Part shown: positions 57,216 to 64,000 of the stretch, one piece after another
Numbering within the stretch: the first letter of the stretch is position 1
Layout of the letters: each line of letters opens with the position of its first letter
Origin: Rheum nobile
Taxonomy: Eukaryota; Streptophyta; Magnoliopsida; Caryophyllales; Polygonaceae
Length of the DNA: 64,000 bases
Reading direction: 5' to 3'
NCBI GenBank assembly: GCA_027886185.1
Contig: WOAB01000528.1
Span: 5,589,376 to 5,653,375 of the forward strand
The notes under the pieces: model-generated
Database searches by the model: none
What the model was told of the DNA's origin: nothing
What the model saw: only the letters and a program-made list of their open reading frames with translations
Program-made: the position numbers and the translations under genes

Positions 57216-59260
57216 CATTACTATTGTTTATCACCTTACTATGTTTTTTTTTTTGGTGTGCAAGTCATGCTTTGATTATGCTCGCATTGTCAAAAAAGTT
57301 CCTACCTTAAGGTCACGGCCGGCCATTAGCATGTGCAAAGTGGGCGACGGAACAAGGCCTCCAAAATTTAGAGGCCCAATATATTTTATTTTCGCTGAAC
57401 TAAAACACAAGAATGTTGTTGCTCAGACGGTATAGGTTCAACACTATTCTTTCACGTTCCGTGTTCGACTCTTGCTGTCAGTGGTCCGACCCCCAATTTT
57501 TTAAATAGCCTTTACTCCGAATTCTGTGTTCATTTTCATTCCTCGAAAAATTTTCGTTTCCCTCGTGGCCTGGCATTAGGTCTTTATTATTCATTTTCAC
57601 TTTTAAAATTGAAAGAACTTGAGATATATAATTGGATAAGTATGTTTTTTCTAATTTACTACACTATTACATGATTGTCAAAATATCTTTCATACAACAA
57701 TTTGCTGAGAATTAAACATAATTAATGATTAAAGTTTTTTTCTTCTATATGAAAATATTATTAATTTATGAGAAAGTGTTAGTTGCGAAATTATTTAAAC
57801 GAGAATGTGTAAATGGGCATATGTGCAAGTTTATGATTTTATGTGTATATATTTTTTCTTATATATGCGTGACTTTGTTAAGTGAACTCATCTACATAAA
57901 GACTAAAACTTATGTCTTTTAAAATGTGTATAAGTTTGCAATTTGTATGTGAATAGATTTTAAATGTATGTGTGTACGTTTGTTAAGTGAAAACTCATGC
58001 ACAACATGTAAAAACTTCTATACTTTTAGAATATGCACAATTTGTGCATGTATATGTATACGTTTTTACCTATATATGCTTAATTCGCATATTATCACGC
58101 TGGTAATTTCTCACACCGGATCCAAACTTCTAATTTACACTCCTCCGTTTTAATGATTTCGATATCAACTTTTATCATGAGATATGGAGTGACATATATT
58201 GTCGCACAGGGCCTCCAAAATGCATTGGACGGCCCTGCTTAAGGTATGTGTAAATATGTTATATTTGGTGTGTAACTTTCTTCTATAAGCTACAAGCGAC
58301 CAGTATACAATATCTAGTGTTATATTTTCTGCACTAGTGTTACAGTACTTCTATTTTTTATATGTTCTTCTTCTTTGGAAAAGTATCTTTGTCCTTGACT
58401 ACTGATGCAAAAGGGTTGGCACAAACCCTTTTGCATAAAATTGAGATTGCTTTGAAATAGTTCTTTCTATTATTGGTCCTGATAGAAGTGTACAAAGTTT
58501 GAGAGCTGGAGATAAGAGGCCACCTGAAGACCTTGGGATTTCTAAGGTCAAGCATCAGAAGATGATGGAGAATTTACAACATCTTACACTGATTGTCATA
58601 AATGTATGTGGAGTTTCTGCTGAACAAGCCTCTGAAATCAACAAAGAGTATGCTTATCATGTTCACAGAGCTCTATTATCATTTCTCAACGTGTTAAAGC
58701 CTCAGAATGTCCGTGATATTGTGCCTGAAAGCAGAAGTTGCATTAGAGGCACTTAGCATGTTTTGTATTGCCTTCTCTAAATATCTCAACTTGGATGTGT
58801 CCTTCATTATCTTTTGCCAGATGTATCTGTGGATTCCTTGGATGTGAAATTAAATTTAGGCTAATGATTGTTAGATTACTCTATTTTGAATTTTGATGTG
58901 CAAGCTTTTCTTATAGGCTCTCAATTAAGTTCAATCTGTCTATCTGTTTGCAAGCCATCCGCAGCATATTATTATTAACAAGTAAGGATATAGCTTGGAT
59001 GTTCTCCATTCAGTAGGAAAGGGTTTTTTCTTGTTGTAAACAGATGATCCTTCCCTAGTTGATTTTCCATGCTTTATCAATTGCAGCCTAGGGATTTTTT
59101 AAAAAGAGTAACTACAGAACATTGGAAAAAAATGATGTGCTTGACAAAATTCCGAGTGTTTTCTGTTCGTGTTTTTTTTATTTTTATGAGACACAAAATA
59201 TAGAGTCACAGAACTCGTGTATATCCTTCACGAAAGTTAAAGAGCATGCACTGGACAAGT
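57216..59260 (+). pseudogene. inverted partial copy of ATR (intron 4 to intron 8 region)
   Basis: This is the opposite-strand copy of the ATR segment 50.9-52.8 kb. It starts in intron 4 (TTTATCACCTTACTAT, 57223), continues with a truncated exon 5 (CATGCTTTGATTATGCTCGC, 57268) that lacks its middle, then, beyond a hAT insertion, intron 5 (TAGCTTATAGAAGAAAG in inverse, about 58275), a shortened exon 7 (58495-58850: RAGDKRPPEDLGISKVKHQK, EQASEINKEYAYHV), exon 8 (58917-58980) and intron 8. Exon 6 and the first third of exon 7 are deleted. It retains TGCCAG where the main gene has CGCTAG, so it records the older state of that codon. Confidence 0.85.
57306..58245. mobile_element. hAT element inside the ATR copy
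   Basis: The element (57314-58237, 924 bp) has ends CACGGCCGGCC and GGACGGCCCTG (inverse CAGGGCCGTCC), the classical hAT terminus, and the 8-bp duplication CTTAAGGT (57306-57313, 58238-58245). It interrupts the splice donor of the copied exon 5, a site that is uninterrupted in the main ATR gene (52620-52633). It carries GGCCTCCAAAATT near both ends and has no transposase. Its right half (57760-58130) consists of the same TATGTGTG/AAAACTCATGCAC repeats found at 2.4 kb and 30 kb. Confidence 0.88.
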
Positions 59261-60400
59261 ATTTTATACACTTGAGTAGGGAATTAGACAAAAATGTTCA
59301 CAACAAAGCTTGTTACTTTGTTAGCCAAAGGGAAAAGTTTTGGTCCATTCTTTTGACCAAAACTTTCTTTAGCAGTATCAAACTCATCTAGAGTTGCATA
59401 TATATCTTTTTAAACTGTGCCTAAGAGCCAGGAACACACCATGTCATTGCATCTGTTCCACAGAGCAGATTTCTCAGTGGTTTCCACAACAACCAGAACC
59501 TTCAGTGGAGTTCGATATCCTTCAATTGAACCACGAACTTCAGCAACAAGCAGCAATCAAGAGACAGAAGATCGTCCATAGAGAATCACAGAGTTTGATC
59601 AAGAGTGAGAGATCAAACACAGATTGAAAAAAAAACTCAAATTAGAGATCGAGAGAATTGAGATAGAGTCAGGGAACCAGAGAAAACCGATCAATCAATC
59701 AACTACTGCTCCTTGCAACCGTGCCTCAATATTGCTGATGGCCCGCTGCAATACATAGGATTTTACATTAAGAAGTGCCATTACATGGAGAAAAAGACAA
59801 AAAAAACTCCAAACATCATGATTCAAATGTGGCATGTAACTGGTAAGTCGTATGTTATATTTGACATAGCAGTTAACATTTCTACACTCATTTTAATATA
59901 TAGATGAGACAAATGGTAATAGCAAGGAAGAGACACTAGGTAATTAACAATGTTTGTTTAGCATAGTACCAACATCAGTGTGCCCGTAAGATATCATCTC
60001 AACCTAGCAATTCCAAAAAGTTGACGAAAGTAAACCTCACAAGTCTTATATTGATTCCGGAGAATAGCACAATAACTTATTTTGTTGTCACAAGCATTAA
60101 GCAGGCCATTATAAAGGGAACCACCAAAAAGTCACTTTTGACCAAAACGTTAGAAATGCATTCCTGAGCCTAACTTTTTGTTTAGATTGATTCACTTCTT
60201 TGATTTCAGATATCATTACACAGACATTGCTGATCCCCAACTAACAGCTTAGTTTTGTTTGTTTTCTTTCCCCTTCAACAGTACAAAACCTATCATGCAC
60301 TACTGCATCTAAAAACAGTTCTTACAGAAAAATGAACTACTGCATCATTATTCCAATCCCTCAAGTGGAATTATATCAAGTCTAGATACTAAAATGGCAT
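59261..60400 (-). pseudogene. direct partial copy of the ATR 3' end
   Basis: 59270-59345 matches the 3' flank of ATR (40789-40862), and 59698-60360 matches 41028-41680: the first part of exon 15 (minus strand RAISNIEARLQG, 59746-59710) and the adjoining intron 14, in the same orientation as the main gene. The piece between (59346-59697) is not recognised. With the inverted copy directly to its left, this is a rearranged, non-functional fragment. Confidence 0.8.
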
Positions 60401-60471
60401 AGAGTTCATACATCGAAATCATAAAACTTCTTTCAGTTCAAAGCTATGACATGATTCAACTCAAACAGAAT

Positions 60472-62630
60472 TCATAAAAACCAAGTCAAAAAGTTCCTGT
60501 GATAGACCATCATGCTTGATATGGCACGTCGAGAATCCTGCACACCGATGAATAAGAAGTCGTCATCCGGGCTTAAGGACAATCCAGTTAATCGTCCGAA
60601 AAAGTCAATCTGCTGAGCTGTCTCATAGCCATTCCGGGTAGAGTATAGGGTGACGAAGTCTGATTTCTCTCCAACCACCAGAAATTCTCCATCAGCGGAG
60701 AATCGAAGTGTTGTGGCTTCATTCCATGTTGTACGTAGAACATGCATCGGATGAGCATACTGCCTTACGTCCCAAATTTGACATTGTAAGTCAAAGGTGC
60801 TCGTGGCAAAAATTCCTGCCCTCCGGGTGCCAGGCGACGCCATGAAGATCTCCTCCCAAATACAAGTTGGGAGTGGTCTGCCCACAAAGCCAAAAATAAG
60901 CATAAGGTAATTAATTATATGAGATAATCGAAATAGCAAATAAATAAAATTACTACTTACTGATGTAGATAAATCACCAAGAACCCCAACAGATTCACTT
61001 AGGCAGACAATTGATATTCGACCATCGGGGCTCGCACTTGCATTCTGGCCATACATTTTTAAATAAAATGTCAAAACTATAAGTTGAAAGTGGGAAGATA
61101 TAAATACAAATATTTTTCAACTTACATTTACAGCATATAGAAACTTATAGGTTTGTCCAAGTTGGAAAGTTTCTTGATCATATTCTCTGATGTGTTTATC
61201 ATTGTTTGTCACAATTATACGCCACTGCAAAAACAAAAAACAGCAATCATAATTAAGCTAACCTTGTAACCGAACCGATGTTAAAGCTACCCTTTACCTG
61301 TCATGTATTTGAACTGAAGTTGTGATGGAGTCTTCCGCATCAGTCATAGTCGTACATAAGCTGTAATTTTCTCCATCCAGACGCTGTAAATCCAGATAGA
61401 AAAGTTGGACATCCGAATTAGCTTACACAAACGTGCAGTAATTAAAATGATTTGCTTGTGGAATGGAAAGCAAACAAAATTTATTGCAAAAGTCCATTAC
61501 CTTGCAAATTAGTTCTCCTTCCCATCCTCCTCCAACCCACAGGTTGTTCTTCACAGCAAAAGTAGATATGGAAACGGCATATGGGAAACCATGCGTTACA
61601 TATCCTATAAGCTCGGTTACTATGTCGGTACTTGGTGACCAGTGGGTAAGGACCGAATTCTGGCTCATCAAGTATACATCGTCGTTTGTGGTTGCCCACA
61701 CCATATCTGTCAACTGCACAAAGAATAGATAATGCATATAGACAAGAAGAAATGCATATAGACAAGAATCTATTGACCTTAATCATATTATACTGTCTCA
61801 ATTCCCTTTTCATTTTCATTATTTAAAATTGGGTACTTACAGAGTAAATCAACTCCTAAACTCCTATACTAATATAGTAATATCAGCATTAACCAGTTTT
61901 CTATACTGAAGATGATCCAAAGCAGAATTTGATGAGATGAAGTCAACTCCAAATCTAACAAAAAAATGACCGACCAGTAAATCAGTTGCTAAACTGCACA
62001 AGCCTACAGGAGTCTCTTATTCTATAGTCCAAGTTCATTGGAGAGATAAAAAGGCTATAATCATAATGGATAATTCAAGTAAAATACATACCTGTATATG
62101 AGTTTTTGCAGGTTGCACCTTCCTAGTGTTTACAAAGAAGTTGTAATACTCCCCTACAAAATTCACATGTTGGGGAGGTACCTCATACCTCTCGTCTTCA
62201 AGATCACTCGTCTCATCATGCTCGGCCTCATCTTCCTCCTCATCATCTTGGCTGTTTTCATCTTCCTCCTCCTCCTCCCCTCATCATTTTCCTCCTCCTC
62301 CTCATCTTCTTGGCTGTTTTCATATTCATTATCATCCTCCCATTCCTCTTCGCTTTCATCGGTCTTTCTTGAACGCCTAAGCGACTCTCTAGTTATATCG
62401 GCCTTGTCCCATTGTATGCCTTGGATATCAGCCCCATTCCTAACCTCAAGGGCTGTTACCTTTATGGTCCCAACACTCAACTAACAAAAACTTTGTCACT
62501 TTATATCATCATAAACAGTAAAAAGAAGGGGGGGAAATGACATAAAGACATATACCGGATCATCTCCATCCTCCCTCGGAGTAATAAGAGGAGGCTCGGG
62601 ATTACCAAAAAAATCCTCATGAGATTCCAT
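60472..62630 (-). CDS. WD40-repeat protein of the C2A9.03 type, 7 coding exons, with apparent frameshifts
   Basis: Exons 62630-62556, 62480-62092, 61713-61501, 61383-61298, 61224-61126, 61044-60961 and 60877-60472. The product resembles plant uncharacterised WD40 proteins of the C2A9.03 group: NGADIQGIQWDK near the N-terminus, an acidic tandem repeat, FVGEYYNFFVNTR, DDVYLMSQNSVLTHWSP, NNDKHIREYDQETFQLG, SPDGR, DLHGVAWHPEGR, CQIWDVR, LRFSADGEFLVVGEKSDFV, IDFFGRLTGLSLSPDD. The molecular role of the family is not known; its blades suggest a scaffold. Three one-base indels are visible: exon 2 is 389 nt where 390 is needed (G run near 62279), exon 5 lacks one base at its start (61222), and exon 7 has an extra A (about 60822). 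The start at 62630 was chosen as the first ATG in frame after an acceptor at about 62650. Confidence 0.8.
62090..62340 (-). repeat. acidic coding minisatellite in the WD40 gene
   Basis: Within exon 2 a Glu/Asp-coding block with ENSQEDEEEEENDE is followed by a second version ENSQDDEEEDEAEHDE after a GAGGAG run. The plus strand shows TCTTCCTCCTCCTCCTC-like tracts twice (62240-62282 and 62288-62340). Slippage in such a tract is a ready explanation for the one-base frame loss found here. Confidence 0.7.
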
Positions 62631-62796
62631 GTCAAAACCATGGTATATGCTGTTAGAAAAATTAAAAACAGATTATTGTTAAGTGTCGACAGAAGGATCA
62701 AACCAAGCTACATTTGGTATATGAATACAATACAATTACAAATCTCATTTAGTAATAGATCAAATATCAATGCAGTTATTACTTATTAGTTCCTGA

Positions 62797-63441
62797 TTTG
62801 TAGCTTTAGTTTGCTTATCACTTGTTATATAAACAATGTAAACTCATCATATGAATATCAGATCACTGATCCAAAACTCTCAAATGTTTCTTCCCTTTCC
62901 TCATTCAGCAATGGACAAAGGAATTCTAATCCCAAATCCGAATGATACTTCCAATCCCTTCTTGGTTGTGCCGTCTCGGGTTCACATCCTCCAGCTCAAA
63001 GGAGAAGGTCAAAAACAGTCCAAAGACATAATCGATTATGTCCTCAATGATCTCAAACAATTTCAGAGTATATGAATGCCATCAAGAATGTTGCTGATCA
63101 ATTAGCATCTTTGGACAAGCCTCTCGATCCCGAAGACATAATCAATTATGTTCTCAATGGTCGCAGCATAATCCTAACCCACATACCTCTCGCCCCAATC
63201 AAACCTATCAGTCCCCCGCTCTCCTACAATAACTCACAACCACCACGATACCAATCCCAACCCCCACAACAATATAGACCTCCTCACCTCCATATCCCTA
63301 TAAATTTTAAAGGACGCTGTCAATGTGCAGCGAGCAAGGGCATGTTGTGAGTCATTGCCCTCTGTGCAGTTATTAATTCGTAATTTGTAGCTTTAGTTTG
63401 CTATCACTTGTTATCTAAACACTGTAAACTCATCAGATGAA
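62797..63441. repeat. pair of roughly 60-bp direct repeats flanking the gag relic
   Basis: GTAGCTTTAGTTTGC followed by ATCACTTGTTAT and AAACTCATCA occurs at about 62802-62855 and again at about 63388-63441, one on each side of the copia gag relic. Confidence 0.7.
62860..63375 (+). pseudogene. copia-type gag relic
   Basis: The plus strand reads pieces of a UBN2-type copia Gag: SRVHILQLKGE, then after a stop MNAIKNVADQLASLDKPLDP and EDIINYVLNG, then a Pro/Gln-rich linker (QPPRYQSQPPQQYRPP) and a degenerate zinc knuckle (GRCQLCSEQGHVVSHC across a frameshift). The block DIIDYVLN/DIINYVLN is duplicated. Both ends abut a roughly 60-bp direct repeat. Confidence 0.65.
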
Positions 63442-64000
63442 TATAATACAATTACAACTCCCATTTACTGCCGTATATTGACTACATGTGCTAATTTGAC
63501 TACCAATTAACCTGCCATAGACTAATCAATTACAGAGACAAGTTAGGTTTATCTCGATCCTAGAAAGGCGAGGCAACTACTCTGTTAAAACAGCTTATCA
63601 TGCAATTATACTCCGGATCCAGACAGATAGAACGAATCGAGTCAATCCCTTAGGTCTCCACCTATTCAGAGAAGCTTCACATCTAATACAGATGCAAGAA
63701 TCAGTTAGGGAGAAGGGACGGGACTGCGTGCTATCAGAGAGGGGCAGCTACAAGTCACACACCAATTACACATTGCAAATCGGCGAAATCGCACACAAAC
63801 AAACAACATCTACTTAAAACTAGCTTCAAATCTAATCGCACAAACAAACACATTGTAAATCTTGACAAATATTGCCAAGATTGAAAGGGAGACGTTCTGA
63901 TTTTCATAATCCGGACGAAATAGGAACGAAATTGAAAGGACAAGGGGCTGAACCTGTTGAAGACTTGAAAACGCAGGAAACTCGCCCCTTGAAAACGCAG
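63442..64000. other. upstream flank of the WD40 gene, no gene seen
   Basis: The last 560 bases contain no convincing frame. They could hold the promoter or a 5' UTR exon of the minus-strand WD40 gene, because its first coding exon begins after an acceptor site. Confidence 0.35.

Overview
This is a nuclear window from a flowering plant, probably a dicot. The evidence is intron-rich genes with GT-AG introns, plant-type proteins (an AVT1-like amino-acid transporter, eIF3h, the ATR checkpoint kinase, F-box/FBA proteins, a C2A9.03-type WD40 protein), iMet-tRNA primer-binding sites in the LTR elements, tRNA-derived SINEs and Stowaway/Tourist/hAT/MULE elements. No bacterial, phage, organellar or CRISPR sequence was seen. 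The species cannot be named from the sequence alone.

Layout. 0-3 kb: the edge of an unknown gene, an AT-rich minisatellite and a hairpin-rich repeat. 3.2-5.7 kb (+): an intact three-exon vacuolar amino-acid transporter with a Tourist-like MITE in intron 2. 6.3-7.0 kb (-): an F-box pseudogene. 7.4-7.8 kb (-): a Helitron-type PIF1 helicase fragment. 9.3-16.1 kb (-): a complete 6.8-kb gag-only LTR retrotransposon with 1,027-bp LTRs, PBS, PPT and a CCCTA target-site duplication, carrying inside it the LTR of a second family with that family's own PPT and PBS. It interrupts a promoter-like region. 17.9-19.0 kb: a duplicated foldback/SINE composite. 21.1-28.7 kb (+): a non-coding LARD-type retrotransposon with 2.5-kb LTRs. 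30.2-32.6 kb: a repeat-rich element containing a 998-bp MULE-like foldback element. 33.8-37.4 kb (+): eIF3h, eleven exons, missing an obvious start codon. 37.8-39.7 kb: an F-box fragment, a 1.1-kb hAT-type element and a Stowaway MITE. 40.9-54.0 kb (-): ATR, fifteen exons. 55-56 kb (-): a broken F-box gene. 57.2-60.4 kb: a rearranged partial copy of ATR with a hAT element in it. 60.5-62.6 kb (-): a WD40-repeat gene with frameshifts. 62.9-63.4 kb: a copia-type gag relic.

The most notable signal is in ATR. About 1,890 codons of its 3' part (end of the HEAT array, FAT, kinase, FATC) are completely open, while the roughly 2.5 kb of upstream coding sequence carries about ten one- or two-base frameshifts and an in-frame TAG. 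Every gene to the right of 48.9 kb also has small indels, many in homopolymers, whereas eIF3h and AVT1 to the left have none. Either the 5' half of ATR is decaying and a shortened kinase is made, or the consensus sequence is poor from 48.9 kb rightward. The second notable signal is the three-LTR chimeric retrotransposon, whose gag reading frame runs through the PPT into the 3' LTR.

All coordinates, splice sites and motif positions were read by eye. Family assignments rest on recognised protein motifs and element architecture, not on database searches.
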